Shown here: positions 30,908 through 39,973 of the stretch, in pieces | Layout: each line of letters starts with the position of its first letter | Position numbering within the stretch: the stretch's first letter is position 1 | Assembly (NCBI GenBank): GCA_964560765.1 | Contig: CAZLMG010000002.1 | Coordinates: 62,001-126,000, forward strand | Direction of reading: 5' to 3' | DNA length: 64,000 bases | From: CAZLMG01 sp964560765 | Lineage (GTDB): Bacteria > Bdellovibrionota_B > Oligoflexia > Oligoflexales > CAZLMG01 | The notes under the pieces: generated by a model | Told to the model about the DNA's origin: nothing | What the model saw: the letters and a program-made list of their open reading frames with translations, nothing else | Database searches by the model: none | Position numbers and translations under genes: made by a program

Positions 30908-32305
30908 ATGAAGCTAAGCACTTTGCTGCTTACACCTCTCGCGGTCGCTACCATCGGCTGTAAATGGTCGGTACCAACCAACGCGAGTGAAGTTCAGACG
31001 CTCGATAATTTTGCTGCCGCCGATACCGTACGCGTGAACGCCTGTACGCCTGACAACCAACTGCATCAAGATTGGGTTGCTAAGGACCGCATCAAGTTCG
31101 GAACCGATCTAACTCTCGATGAAAACACCAAGAGTCAATATCGCGAGATCGTCAAGCAATACGTCGCTGCCGTACCCGTAGAGATTCAGGCAGCCTTCCT
31201 CAATTTCGGCGGTCAGATTCTTCTCACTGGTCGCGCCAAGACTGACTGCACTCCCGAAATGAAATCACCAGACTCGCCCCAATACGTTGCGGAAAAGCGC
31301 CAGGCCATGGAAGCCTGCATGAAGTTCGCCTCTGAAAATGGCCAATCCGTATTGGCGATTTATCAGCACCTAGACCCGACTAAATCCATCGAAGAAAACA
31401 AAAAGACTTTGCAACACAGTGGCGTGCGAGTCGTCGGCCTGACCTTCGGTCAGTTCTTTACAAAGCTCGCCCCCAATATCGATCCAAGCGGCTTACCGGC
31501 ACGAATTCCGTTCCGCTTTACCGGAACAGATACGACCGCCATGTCCTCCGTGAAGCTGCGCCTGGCCAATGCCTTTTTTCAGGACATGGCTCTTAGTAAA
31601 GTCTACAAACTGGAAAATCTGGCGCCGTTGATTGGCGCCAGCTCGTCGGACATCATTCGCCAGTATTTTCTGGATGCACAGGGCAACTTGAAAGCAAGTG
31701 CCGTGGCTCAGCTGAACAGCGATAGCGAAGCACTTATGCGTCAGATCACCTTCCGTTCCGCAGCGGAAACCAACATCACTCCGCAACAGAGAATGGTACG
31801 ACAACAGCGACTCGAGGACTTCCTATTCGGTGAAGCTTTTGATTCTTATCACTGCAGCAGCAACACGCTGGCCGTAATGCGCCAGGAGTTTCCGGCCAGT
31901 GAATCGATGTTTGGTCAAATCAATGCATCGATCATCCAGGTCGCGACTCACATCGCAACAGCCACCGCACCCATCGCTGCCCAGGATGCGCAACGCACTG
32001 CCGCAGCAAATGGCAACGGTATCAATCCAGAATTGAATTACAATTCGCAACCATTGCAGACTCAGCAGGGTCCAAATATGACCATGCTGCTAGTTTCCGA
32101 GTTGCTGAACAGTGCTCGCCCGCTTTTCGAGCAGACCAGCCCAAGCAATGATCCGGGCGGTTGCCCAAATTGCGCTCAATGCACAGGGGCTGGATGCACT
32201 CAATGTTCTAGCTGCGTCAGCGGCAATTGTGCCTGCGGCTGCGCCAATTGTGCGGGCGGAGCCTGCGCCGGGGGCTGTAGCAGCTGCTCTTGCGCCATGG
32301 GGTAA
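30908..32305 (+). CDS. Lipoprotein with a cysteine-dense C-terminal tail
   Basis: A 465-residue predicted lipoprotein. ATG 30908 has GAGGAG five bases upstream and gives lipobox ATIGC near residue 18. Residues 20-340 are helical, with spaced cysteines and an EAFDSYHCS block, and match the lipoprotein at 15402. The last 49 residues contain 14 cysteines in CxxC, CxC and GC patterns (CPNCAQCTGAGC, CACGCANC, CSSCSC). The tail could bind metals or form a disulfide knot, or it could be a modified peptide. The paralogue lacks the tail. Followed by a terminator. Confidence 0.82.
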   Translation: MKLSTLLLTPLAVATIGCKWSVPTNASEVQTLDNFAAADTVRVNACTPDNQLHQDWVAKDRIKFGTDLTLDENTKSQYREIVKQYVAAVPVEIQAAFLNFGGQILLTGRAKTDCTPEMKSPDSPQYVAEKRQAMEACMKFASENGQSVLAIYQHLDPTKSIEENKKTLQHSGVRVVGLTFGQFFTKLAPNIDPSGLPARIPFRFTGTDTTAMSSVKLRLANAFFQDMALSKVYKLENLAPLIGASSSDIIRQYFLDAQGNLKASAVAQLNSDSEALMRQITFRSAAETNITPQQRMVRQQRLEDFLFGEAFDSYHCSSNTLAVMRQEFPASESMFGQINASIIQVATHIATATAPIAAQDAQRTAAANGNGINPELNYNSQPLQTQQGPNMTMLLVSELLNSARPLFEQTSPSNDPGGCPNCAQCTGAGCTQCSSCVSGNCACGCANCAGGACAGGCSSCSCAMG

Positions 32306-32337
32306 CCATGCCCGTTGCACGTTCGAATTCGAGATAA

Positions 32338-32367
32338 AAAAAGGGAGCGAACTTCGCTCCCTTTATT
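32338..32367. terminator. Bidirectional intrinsic terminator
   Basis: AAAGGGAGCGAA and TTCGCTCCCTTT form a stem of at least nine pairs around a short loop. On the minus strand the stem is followed by seven T, on the plus strand by TTTATTT. It serves the lipoprotein gene and the L31 gene. Confidence 0.92.
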
Positions 32368-32406
32368 TCTTGCTCCAAAATTGCCTCAACTCGCAGGCAG
32401 CAAAGC

Positions 32407-32649
32407 TTACTTCTTGTACTTGCGGTTGAATTTCTCGATGCGGCCTGCGGTATCTACGACCTTATGCTTGCCCGTAAAAAACGGATGGGAGGCGCTCGTG
32501 ATTTCCATAGTGATCAACGGATACTCGTTGCCGTCTTCCCACTTGATGGTCTGGCTCGAGCCGCGCGTTGAACGCGTCAAGAATGCGAAATCAGATGCAG
32601 CGTCTTTGAAGACAACGAATTTGTAATCAGGATGGATATCTTTTTTCAT
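32407..32649 (-). CDS. rpmE2: Ribosomal protein L31, type B (zinc-free form)
   Basis: An 80-residue 50S subunit protein starting MKKDIHPDYKFVVF. The CxxC zinc ribbon of type A L31 is absent, and the SASHPFFTGKHKVVDTAGR block is that of type B. In many bacteria type B is induced when zinc is short; no Zur box was recognised here. ATG 32649 is chosen because all type B proteins start at this MKKDIHP; an ATG nine codons upstream is less likely. It is the only r-protein gene in the window. Confidence 0.95.
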   Translation of the reverse strand: MKKDIHPDYKFVVFKDAASDFAFLTRSTRGSSQTIKWEDGNEYPLITMEITSASHPFFTGKHKVVDTAGRIEKFNRKYKK

Positions 32650-32783
32650 CGCGTGGGCCTTCTCCAGGTTACGCATGGTTCAAGTTGAATCAGCTTTATT
32701 AGTGACAAACCGCTAAAATTGCAAGGCTTAACTGCAGGGTCAGAAAACCCGGCCGGCACCCTGGGAAATTAATAATTTATTCG

Positions 32784-33557
32784 CTATTTTGAGCAGTTAG
32801 CGCTGGTCATGAGGCGATCGATGGCAAAACCCATGGTTTCCAGCTGCCCGCGGCCACTGATCATGATCCGCGCAATGACTCCCTTTGGTGCACCGATCTG
32901 TAGAGTGTCGGCCTTGCCATCCAGATCGTAGGAGTCGTATGCAGCAGTCTCCAGCACGGCCACCTCGCCACCGTCTGTGTCGAGGGCCTGTAGGCTGAAA
33001 ATCTCACCCGCATCTGGGTCCAGAATATCCAGAGTGACCCAGGTTACCGGCGGATCGAAAGTCACCACAATCGGTATAATTCCCTGGTCCAGGCCATCGT
33101 CAGTTAAAAAGAATTCGCCAAGATGGGCGTAGTCGCTAGCCAACCCATCCTCAAACTTGTTACCGCAATTTCTAGTGCAGCTGATAGCGGTAGCAGGTAT
33201 GCCGCGTCGCGCTAGGACCGGCGCTCCGCCCCCCACCAGAGAGAATCGCATCCCAAAGGCCTGTTGAAACTGATCGGCAATCGCGAGACCCTCAGCCGCC
33301 TCGGGGAGCTGATCGGCTTCAAAGGACAAGTAGCGGGGGCTTGTCCCCTTACCGCATGCATAGTTCACTGCAGGTGCACTCGACTCAGCAATAGACGGGT
33401 CGCCGGGCGACCCTCCTGAATTTTTCTCTGCCTCCGCATCAGCATCGCCCGCTGGTTCACCGGCTGGGGTCAACTTTGGCAACTCTCGATCATCACCGCA
33501 ATGCGCCAGAAACTGCAGCATCGCCAGTACAAAGATTGCTTTGCCCAATTGCCACAT
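32784..33557 (-). CDS. Lipoprotein with a beta-sandwich-like domain
   Basis: A 257-residue predicted lipoprotein, lipobox LAHC near residue 20. A Gly/Ala/Asp/Ser-rich linker (about residues 25-62) is followed by a beta-rich domain with FDPPVTWVTLDILDPDAG and four cysteines, of which a CTRNC pair is close. The domain recalls those in PEP-CTERM and related surface proteins, but without a sorting tail. It shares its direction with the lipoprotein gene upstream (18 bases away), so the two are likely one transcript. Function unknown. Confidence 0.75.
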   Translation of the reverse strand: MWQLGKAIFVLAMLQFLAHCGDDRELPKLTPAGEPAGDADAEAEKNSGGSPGDPSIAESSAPAVNYACGKGTSPRYLSFEADQLPEAAEGLAIADQFQQAFGMRFSLVGGGAPVLARRGIPATAISCTRNCGNKFEDGLASDYAHLGEFFLTDDGLDQGIIPIVVTFDPPVTWVTLDILDPDAGEIFSLQALDTDGGEVAVLETAAYDSYDLDGKADTLQIGAPKGVIARIMISGRGQLETMGFAIDRLMTSANCSK

Positions 33558-33575
33558 AAACGCCGTTATCCTCTA

Positions 33576-34442
33576 TTATCGGGTTCGCAACCCAGGAGCT
33601 GCACACTCGACATCGGCAAAAGTTTCGTCCCAGCACTCGGTGGTTTCGGCTTCCGATCTGCTTCCGGCTCCGGTCACGATACTCCAGCGACCCACAATTG
33701 GATTAACTCCCGAGCCATCGTAATCAAGCGTCACCGTCACCTGTTCGCCATCGAGTACGTAGGTGAGGGTCGAGCCTTCGGCAAAGTCTGGCGCATACGT
33801 TGGCGATGAAGCAAAGGTAACGGTTGCGGAGTAACTTGACTCGCTGGCATAGACCCAAGTAATCGTCCGCAGCAACACGGTACCTTGAGGCTGCAGCATG
33901 TCATAAACGCGCCAGACGCCACTGGACCCACCAGCGGACGAGCCGGTGATGTAGTCGAAAGATTCACAGCAACCAAAACTATCTTTCGGCCTTTTCGTGA
34001 CCTCAAACAACCATGTACGATTGTCCCCCCGCTTCGTACCCGTCAGTCCGACATTGTAGTCGAACTCGCTTTTACTGAATTCGTAACTCCAAACCCAAGA
34101 GCTGTTGCGGGTGTAAACAGGTATGACGGATGTCTTGGCAACTCGGATGAGATCGGACGGCAACTTCAGTTCAGCAGATAGCTGCACCAATGTCCCTGCA
34201 AACTCCTCCAAAAGCAATTCGTAGGCGGCGCTGGGCGACGAAGCCATCTCGGCGGGCTCACTCAAAATCGAATTCGTATCGTAGGTCAAAACCAAGTGTG
34301 AAGGTAAAGCTGGTGCGTCACCATCATCATCGCCCTCTTTGGCCCGACACCCCCAAGTGAGGAATGCCAATAGCAAAACGCTGGCGCGAAAACAGCAGTT
34401 CACCAGGCTTGACTTGGGCATGAATTTCGCCGAACAGTGCAT
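33576..34442 (-). CDS. Hypothetical lipoprotein
   Basis: A 288-residue predicted lipoprotein with signal segment LLLAFLTWGC and an Asp-rich spacer after the lipid site. The rest is mainly beta-strand with many aromatic residues (SWVWSYEFSKSEFDYNVG) and a close CC pair near residue 150, plus two more cysteines near the C-terminus. A GGGGGG run lies just upstream of the ATG; an ATG at 34421 is an alternative. First gene of a two-lipoprotein unit. No family recognised. Confidence 0.72.
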   Translation of the reverse strand: MHCSAKFMPKSSLVNCCFRASVLLLAFLTWGCRAKEGDDDGDAPALPSHLVLTYDTNSILSEPAEMASSPSAAYELLLEEFAGTLVQLSAELKLPSDLIRVAKTSVIPVYTRNSSWVWSYEFSKSEFDYNVGLTGTKRGDNRTWLFEVTKRPKDSFGCCESFDYITGSSAGGSSGVWRVYDMLQPQGTVLLRTITWVYASESSYSATVTFASSPTYAPDFAEGSTLTYVLDGEQVTVTLDYDGSGVNPIVGRWSIVTGAGSRSEAETTECWDETFADVECAAPGLRTR

Positions 34443-34523
34443 GTTCCCCCCAAAGAGAGCTATCGTCTGAACCTCGGAAATACCTTAGGCCGCAAATACA
34501 GAGCGGCAAGATTGGGAAATTTC

Positions 34524-34532
34524 TGGTATAAT
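34524..34532 (+). promoter_or_regulatory. Extended -10 promoter of ampD
   Basis: TGGTATAAT is a perfect extended -10 element (TGnTATAAT), placing the transcript start near 34539 and leaving a leader of about 50 bases before the ATG. No -35 is needed with such an element. Confidence 0.65.
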
Positions 34533-34588
34533 TCTCAAAAACTGGTGTGATTTTCGGGACTCAAGCGGTTGCGACGTTGGCGGTATGG

Positions 34589-35185
34589 ATGCAAAACCTG
34601 CATTTTCGAATTGAACAGAATTGGCTTCTACCCTGCCACAGGCGGCTGTCACCCAACGCGGATGCTCGGCCCGATCCGGGTGACATCAGTCTACTCGTGA
34701 TTCATGGCATTAGCTTGCCACCAGGTGAATTTGGTAGCCGCGATATCGACGACCTTTTCACCAACCAATTGGACATTGATCGACACCCGTATTTCGCGAC
34801 AATCCAGCACCTTCGCGTCTCGAGTCATCTACTGATCCGGCGCGATGGCTCCGTCTCACAATATGTTCCCTTCGATCAGCGCGCTTGGCATGCCGGAGCT
34901 TCCCAGTTCCAAGGACGAGAACGCTGCAACGATTTTTCCATCGGCATAGAGTTGGAAGGAACAGATGACGCGCCATATTCTGATGCACAATACGACGTGT
35001 TAGGACCGATTATTCGCTGCTTATGGAGAGCCTACCCGCGACTGAACGCCGATCGCATCGTTGGCCACAGCCACATTGCGCCCGAGCGCAAAACCGACCC
35101 CGGGCCATACTTTGACTGGCCCCGCCTTTTCCAACATTTGCCAGAGCCGCTCCCAGAACATTTAGCTGCCGAGAAACTCGTTTAA
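34589..35185 (+). CDS. ampD: 1,6-anhydro-N-acetylmuramyl-L-alanine amidase AmpD
   Basis: Cytoplasmic amidase of peptidoglycan recycling that removes the stem peptide from anhydro-muropeptides. It matches E. coli AmpD throughout: SLLVIHGISLPPGEFG, LRVSSHLLIRRDGSVSQYV, FDQRAWHAG, GRERCNDFSIGIELEG and APERKTDPGP. Zinc ligands are the His in VIHG, the His in GHSH and the Asp in TDPGP. ATG 34589 (GGCGG nearby) gives 198 residues; GTG 34547 is a less likely start. It overlaps the convergent esterase gene by 24 bases. Confidence 0.96.
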   Translation: MQNLHFRIEQNWLLPCHRRLSPNADARPDPGDISLLVIHGISLPPGEFGSRDIDDLFTNQLDIDRHPYFATIQHLRVSSHLLIRRDGSVSQYVPFDQRAWHAGASQFQGRERCNDFSIGIELEGTDDAPYSDAQYDVLGPIIRCLWRAYPRLNADRIVGHSHIAPERKTDPGPYFDWPRLFQHLPEPLPEHLAAEKLV

Positions 35186-35857
35186 GCGCTCCAAAACAGC
35201 CATAGGAATTTCATGACCTCCGCGAAACGGCACAAAGGTAACATCGTGACCGGCGTCTTGCCAAAACTTCGCGAGCGCCTCAGAGCCAGCAAACGGTAAG
35301 ATCGCATCCTGCTGGCCGTGACTAATGAATACGCGCATCTTCGGCACTTGACCGATAAGCCCGCGCCATCGGGCTTGCGCGACCATGGTGCTCGATAGTA
35401 GCACAAGACCATGCGGACGCACTCCCGCCGCCAAAACGGCCTCTGAAGCCACCGTCCCACCTTGGCTGAAGCCCCCAAGAAAGAAGCGACCGCGATAACT
35501 CAAGGACAGCTTTTCAGCCAATCTACCCACAGAATCCCCACACTGCAGCAACTCCGAAGGATCGCGCTCGGCTAAACGCAGAGGCTGATGATAAAACATG
35601 GCAGCTTCCAGCGCCTCGGCCTGGATGGGATACCAAGCGCGTCCTTCCACATGCGGACCAATGGGCACCGCTAGCGGTCCATTAGGAAAAATCCAACGAA
35701 AGTCCCGCACGGCAGATAACATCGGCGCGATCCCCGCTAAATCATGCATATCGGCTCCGTAGCCGTGCAAAAGCAGAATGCTACCAACGCCAGCTTCCAC
35801 GTCCCGATCCAAAAATTGCAGTCCCGCGACCTGCCTTGGTATAAATTGCGTTTGCAT
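35162..35857 (-). CDS. Carboxylesterase/phospholipase-type alpha/beta hydrolase
   Basis: A 231-residue serine hydrolase of the YpfH/phospholipase-carboxylesterase family. HGYGADMHDL is the oxyanion region, GFSQGG holds the serine nucleophile near residue 130, the acid lies in GQQDAILPF and the histidine in RGGHEIP. ATG 35857 has GGAG five bases upstream; a longer start 20 codons earlier lacks a site. No signal peptide, so the enzyme is cytoplasmic. Substrate likely an acyl ester; not further defined. Confidence 0.88.
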   Translation of the reverse strand: MQTQFIPRQVAGLQFLDRDVEAGVGSILLLHGYGADMHDLAGIAPMLSAVRDFRWIFPNGPLAVPIGPHVEGRAWYPIQAEALEAAMFYHQPLRLAERDPSELLQCGDSVGRLAEKLSLSYRGRFFLGGFSQGGTVASEAVLAAGVRPHGLVLLSSTMVAQARWRGLIGQVPKMRVFISHGQQDAILPFAGSEALAKFWQDAGHDVTFVPFRGGHEIPMAVLERLNEFLGS

Positions 35858-35982
35858 GCTTCTCCACTCAATTGGTTGTCCATCTGCCGAGCCCTTACCG
35901 GTGAAGATGCAAGACACCTCGGCGAAACTGGTTTATAATCAACATTCTTCCCATTTCAAAGTCGAGATTATGGAGCGGCACC

Positions 35983-36810
35983 ATGCAGACGTTGACCGAA
36001 GGTGCGACTGTTACACTGAACAACGGTGTGCAAATTCCACAGATTGGGCTTGGAGTCTGGAAATGCGAGGGTGATCAAGCCTACGACGCCGTCACTTGGG
36101 CACTGGAATGCGGCTATCGTCACATCGACTCAGCTGCCGTATACGGCAATGAAGCAGAGGTTGGCAAAGCCATTCGCGCCAGCGGCATCCCGCGCCAAGA
36201 GATTTTTGTGACGACAAAGTTGTGGACCGACGATCATAGTTCCGATCGGGTAAAGCCAGCCTTCGAACGAAGCTGCGATCTGCTAGGGTTAGACTACGTT
36301 GATCTCTACCTCAGTCACTTTCCCGTCGCCGGAAAGCGCTTGGATGCCTGGCGAGCGCTGGAAGAGATTGCGCACGATAAGCGCTGCCGTGCGGTTGGGA
36401 TCAGTAACTATACGATCAATCACGTGCAAGAAATGCTGGCCCAAACATCGGTCGTGCCGACCATCAATCAGGTTGAGCTGCACCCGTTCCTATACCAAAG
36501 AAATTTGATCCAATATTGCCACAGCAAGAACATTCGAATTCAAGCCTACAGCCCGCTCACGCATGGCCAGCGACTGCATCATCCAGCTGTGGTGAAAATC
36601 GCTGAAAAGTATCAGCGCAGCAATGCCCAGATTTTGATCCGCTGGAGTTTGCAACACGACTTGATCGTTTTGCCCAAGTCGAAAAATCGTGAGAGGATTC
36701 GCGAGAACTTGCAGGTATTTGACTTCACCATCGACGCCGAGGACATGGCCGCGCTCGATGGCCTGCATGAGGACTTTCGCACATGTTGGGACCCGACCTC
36801 GACGCCATGA
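35983..36810 (+). CDS. Aldo/keto reductase
   Basis: NADPH-dependent carbonyl reductase, 275 residues, TIM barrel. The catalytic tetrad is visible as Asp in YRHIDSA, Tyr in AVYGNE, Lys in VTTKLW and His in LSHFPV. The C-terminal IVLPKSKNRERIRENLQV segment is the cofactor-binding signature. Closest in feel to AKR5-type 2,5-diketo-gluconate reductase-like enzymes. The UMF1 transporter gene follows after 18 bases with the same direction. Confidence 0.93.
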   Translation: MQTLTEGATVTLNNGVQIPQIGLGVWKCEGDQAYDAVTWALECGYRHIDSAAVYGNEAEVGKAIRASGIPRQEIFVTTKLWTDDHSSDRVKPAFERSCDLLGLDYVDLYLSHFPVAGKRLDAWRALEEIAHDKRCRAVGISNYTINHVQEMLAQTSVVPTINQVELHPFLYQRNLIQYCHSKNIRIQAYSPLTHGQRLHHPAVVKIAEKYQRSNAQILIRWSLQHDLIVLPKSKNRERIRENLQVFDFTIDAEDMAALDGLHEDFRTCWDPTSTP

Positions 36811-36828
36811 TCATTACCAGGAGTTAGG

Positions 36829-38178
36829 ATGACCACGACCGTCGCCAAATCCGAATCCGAAGGCTGGTTACAACGTCTCGGTCTGGGTACGAAAGAACTA
36901 CGCGCCTGGGCCATGTATGACGTGGCCAATTCGGCCTTTGCAACTACCATCATGGTTGCAATCCTTCCCATTTTCTATGCCGACGTTGCGGCCAGCAACT
37001 TGCCGGAAAACGTTCGTACGGCATATTGGGGTTATACTTCAGGACTCTCGCTATTGATCAGCGCTCTCATATCGCCAGTGCTCGGTACATTGGCCGATGT
37101 CATGGGTGCGAAGAAGCGCTTTGTCTTGATTTTCACCGTCGGCGGTGCACTATCTTGTTTCCTACTGTATTTGGTTCAATCCGGCGATTGGCTACTGGCC
37201 TCCATTCTTTATCTCATCGGCAACATTGGCTTTGTCGGTGGTAATGTCTTTTATGAATCACTGCTGCCGCATATCGCCCCTGCTAAGGACCTAGATCGAG
37301 TATCGACAGCCGGATATGCCCTCGGTTACTTCGGTGGAGGGGTGCTGCTCGTCCTAAACTTCGCTGCGATTGCATCGCCACAATCGTTTGGTCTGGCCGA
37401 TGCAGGAGTCGCCGTGCGTCTATCATTTGTCAGTGTCGGAGTGTGGTGGATACTATTCACCCTACCGCTGATGAAGCACGTGCGCGAACCAGCAAAAACG
37501 ATTCTCCAAGGCGAAGAAATAGGAGCCCATCCACTGCGCGTATCTTTTGAGCGCTTGCGACACACATTTCGCGAGGTACGTTCGCAAAGAGATATCCTTC
37601 TCTTCTTGTTAGCGTTTTGGCTCTACAGTGATGGCATCGGAACAATCATGAAAATGGCCGCCGTGTATGGCAAGGAAGTGGGTATCCCGACGACTGACAT
37701 CATGAGCGCACTCATTCTCGTGCAGTTTATCGGCATTCCTTGCACATTTGCCTTTGCTCCGATCGCCAGCAAGTATGGGACCAAGGGCGGCATTGTCATC
37801 GCCCTAATCGTCTATACCGGAATTTGCGTCCAAGGATACTTTATGGATTCGGCAACCGAGTTCTGGGTTTTAGCTGCCGCCGTCGGACTCGTACAGGGTG
37901 GATCCCAGGCCCTAAGCCGCTCCCTTTTTGCCAGCATGACACCGCGCGCCCAGTCGTCAGAGTACTTCGCATTCTTTAGCATTAGCGCCAAATTTGCTGG
38001 CATCTTTGGCCCGTTGCTATTCGGTCTCGTTTCCCAGCTGATGGGCGGAAGCCGATTGTCCATTCTCTTCCTGATTCTCTTCTTTATTGCGGGAATTGGG
38101 CTACTGATGCTGGTAGACGAAAAGCGTGGACGGGCAGTAGCCGCAGCCATCAACGGTAAAGCCGAAGTCCGGGTGTAA
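36829..38178 (+). CDS. UMF1-type major facilitator transporter (Atg22-like)
   Basis: A 449-residue transporter with about 12 membrane helices. The N-terminal WAMYDVANSAFATTI and the LLPHIAP and GYFGGG features are the UMF1/Atg22 signature. A cytoplasmic loop sits in the middle between helices 6 and 7. AGGAG lies seven bases before the ATG. It runs 18 bases after the aldo/keto reductase gene, so both may be one transcript. Bacterial family members are of unknown substrate; some relate to amino acid or sugar release. Confidence 0.9.
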   Translation: MTTTVAKSESEGWLQRLGLGTKELRAWAMYDVANSAFATTIMVAILPIFYADVAASNLPENVRTAYWGYTSGLSLLISALISPVLGTLADVMGAKKRFVLIFTVGGALSCFLLYLVQSGDWLLASILYLIGNIGFVGGNVFYESLLPHIAPAKDLDRVSTAGYALGYFGGGVLLVLNFAAIASPQSFGLADAGVAVRLSFVSVGVWWILFTLPLMKHVREPAKTILQGEEIGAHPLRVSFERLRHTFREVRSQRDILLFLLAFWLYSDGIGTIMKMAAVYGKEVGIPTTDIMSALILVQFIGIPCTFAFAPIASKYGTKGGIVIALIVYTGICVQGYFMDSATEFWVLAAAVGLVQGGSQALSRSLFASMTPRAQSSEYFAFFSISAKFAGIFGPLLFGLVSQLMGGSRLSILFLILFFIAGIGLLMLVDEKRGRAVAAAINGKAEVRV

Positions 38179-38190
38179 AGCTAGAGTGAA

Positions 38191-39000
38191 TCACAAAATC
38201 GCAGTAACCAAGCCCACACCCATCGGCGCCTCGTAACATAGGAAACGATGCGTGATTGGCAAAAACTGAATGGACGCGAGGGCAATGATGAGGGGGTCTA
38301 TCACATCCTCCGCGGCCAAATCGCGCAATGATGGGTCCACGTTTGGAATCTCGCGATAAAGTTGCTCCTGCAAACAGCGCACCAACCATTGATCGAACTC
38401 CTTCGCCCTGGGCTGATAGCCTGCCGGTGCATCTGGCAGCAAGCTGTGGCTCGCCTCACCTGACGCGAGTACGAACCAGCGCTGATTATCCTTCTGGGCG
38501 ACTGCAGCGATCAAATCCCCCATGGCCATGCACTCGTCAAGATGTGGCGCTGCTGGCAAGCCAATGACGACAACTTTCCCACCGTATCCCGCACGCTGCA
38601 AATATAGTAGAGGCACGAGCGACCCATGATCCAATTGCTCAACGCATACGGGCAAGACGCTGACTTGATGCACGTCCCCAAGCCGTTCCAACCCCTCAGC
38701 CGCGCCTAAGGCTGCGGCCGCATTTGCCTGCACTTCTGGATAGCCAAAGTGACGAAAATCACCGTGCAACTCAGCATTAGCTACAACAGAAAACCCTTCG
38801 GCGCGACGCGGCAAATGGGGAGTCACAATGCAGACCACGTCAGGCTGCCAAACGACGACGTGTTCTACGATCTGCCGCAAGGCCGCCGCAGAATGCATGA
38901 CATCGATCCCTCGCTCACCAGACATCTCTCGCACAACCACCGGCGAATGACACACCAACGCCGCTGCTACCTCTGAATCGTGTCTTGACTTCGTCTGCAC
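38191..39000 (-). CDS. Class III extradiol dioxygenase-like protein (LigB superfamily)
   Basis: A 269-residue protein of the LigB/MEMO fold. The residues that line the iron site in LigB seem present: CHSP with His18, VTPHLPR with a second His, and YEAPMGVG with a Glu near the C-terminus. Another family block is DHGSLVPL and LASGEASH. It does not sit with an AMMECR1 or radical-SAM gene, so the AmmeMemoRadiSam reading is unsupported here. It could cleave a catechol or act on another substrate. Convergent with the transporter gene, 12 bases away. Confidence 0.82.
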   Translation of the reverse strand: MQTKSRHDSEVAAALVCHSPVVVREMSGERGIDVMHSAAALRQIVEHVVVWQPDVVCIVTPHLPRRAEGFSVVANAELHGDFRHFGYPEVQANAAAALGAAEGLERLGDVHQVSVLPVCVEQLDHGSLVPLLYLQRAGYGGKVVVIGLPAAPHLDECMAMGDLIAAVAQKDNQRWFVLASGEASHSLLPDAPAGYQPRAKEFDQWLVRCLQEQLYREIPNVDPSLRDLAAEDVIDPLIIALASIQFLPITHRFLCYEAPMGVGLVTAIL

Positions 39001-39080
39001 CGCTTGAACTTCCTCAGTAGTAGGTTCATTGATAGAATGCCACAGTACGCGCCAGAACCCCAGGACTCAGAGGCATTTTG

Positions 39081-39944
39081 ATGGCCAGCTCGCCCCAGTT
39101 CACCAAGTTTCGGAAATTAATGCGCGCCCATCGCGCGATTTTTTTTGATGCCTATGGAGTTCTCAATGACAGTCGCCACTTGCTGCCAGGCGTATCCGAT
39201 ACATTGCTAGAGCTCAAGGATTGCAGCATTCCTTTCTGGATCATCTCCAACGATGCCGCGCAATCTCCGCAAACCATGAGTCAGCGATATGTCGCGGCAA
39301 ACGGAGAAGCGCTGGTGACCCCTGACCAAATCATCACAGCAGGACTCCTTGCCAGCCAGTATGTCCAAGCGCAAAGCACTTGGCGTCACATCGCCTATCT
39401 CGGTCCAACGACGAGCGCCGAACTGCTGGCCGGAGGGCAGAGAGTGGTCACTGACTTTGGCCAATTGCCACCAACGGAATCAGTCGATTGCCTTGCAATT
39501 ATGGATGACGCCGGGTTTGAGTGGGAATTGCAGCTCAATCGATTGGTAAATTATCTGCGGCGCTGGCCACATGTGAACTTACTGGGACCTAATCCGGATC
39601 TACTTTATCACGCCAGCCCAGGGCAGGTTGGAATCGCCGCAGGCGCGCTAACCCGCATGTTGGAAGCCGCTACCGGTGTAACCTTTAGGTCATTTGGCAA
39701 GCCAGGGCCTGACATATTTCTGTATGCAATGTCGCAGGCGCGAAGCCGCATACCTGACCTGGAACCCGCGCAAATCATGATGGTGGGAGATAACCTGCTG
39801 ACGGATATCCCTGGTGCAAAAAATCTCAAGTTAGCCGCGACGTTAGTGCTTTCGGGAAACACGACCCAGCAACAACTGACAAACTTACTGTCGCAAGCAA
39901 CCCACAAGCCAGACTATATATGCGAAGGCATCGGCAGCTTATAA
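39081..39944 (+). CDS. HAD-superfamily IIA hydrolase (TIGR01459-like)
   Basis: A 287-residue HAD phosphatase. The nucleophile motif reads FFDAYGVLND, with Asp and an Ala in place of the more usual Leu/Gly between; motif II is ISNDAA, motif III is SFGKPGPDIF and motif IV is MVGDNLLTDIPGA. A subtype IIA cap lies between motifs II and III. ATG 39081 has AGAGG seven bases upstream. Family members dephosphorylate sugar phosphates or related compounds; the substrate is not known. Confidence 0.88.
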   Translation: MASSPQFTKFRKLMRAHRAIFFDAYGVLNDSRHLLPGVSDTLLELKDCSIPFWIISNDAAQSPQTMSQRYVAANGEALVTPDQIITAGLLASQYVQAQSTWRHIAYLGPTTSAELLAGGQRVVTDFGQLPPTESVDCLAIMDDAGFEWELQLNRLVNYLRRWPHVNLLGPNPDLLYHASPGQVGIAAGALTRMLEAATGVTFRSFGKPGPDIFLYAMSQARSRIPDLEPAQIMMVGDNLLTDIPGAKNLKLAATLVLSGNTTQQQLTNLLSQATHKPDYICEGIGSL

Positions 39945-39973
39945 ATTTCACCTGACCATCGAAGGCGTATTCC

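Noticed and set aside
30606..30911. Open frame of 101 codons ending in TGA that overlaps the lipoprotein ATG
   Set aside because: Starts at TTG without a ribosome-binding site and has low-complexity, promoter-like DNA. The ATGA overlap is probably chance.
38191..39000. AmmeMemoRadiSam component B
   Set aside because: The fold fits, but neither an AMMECR1 nor a radical-SAM gene is nearby.
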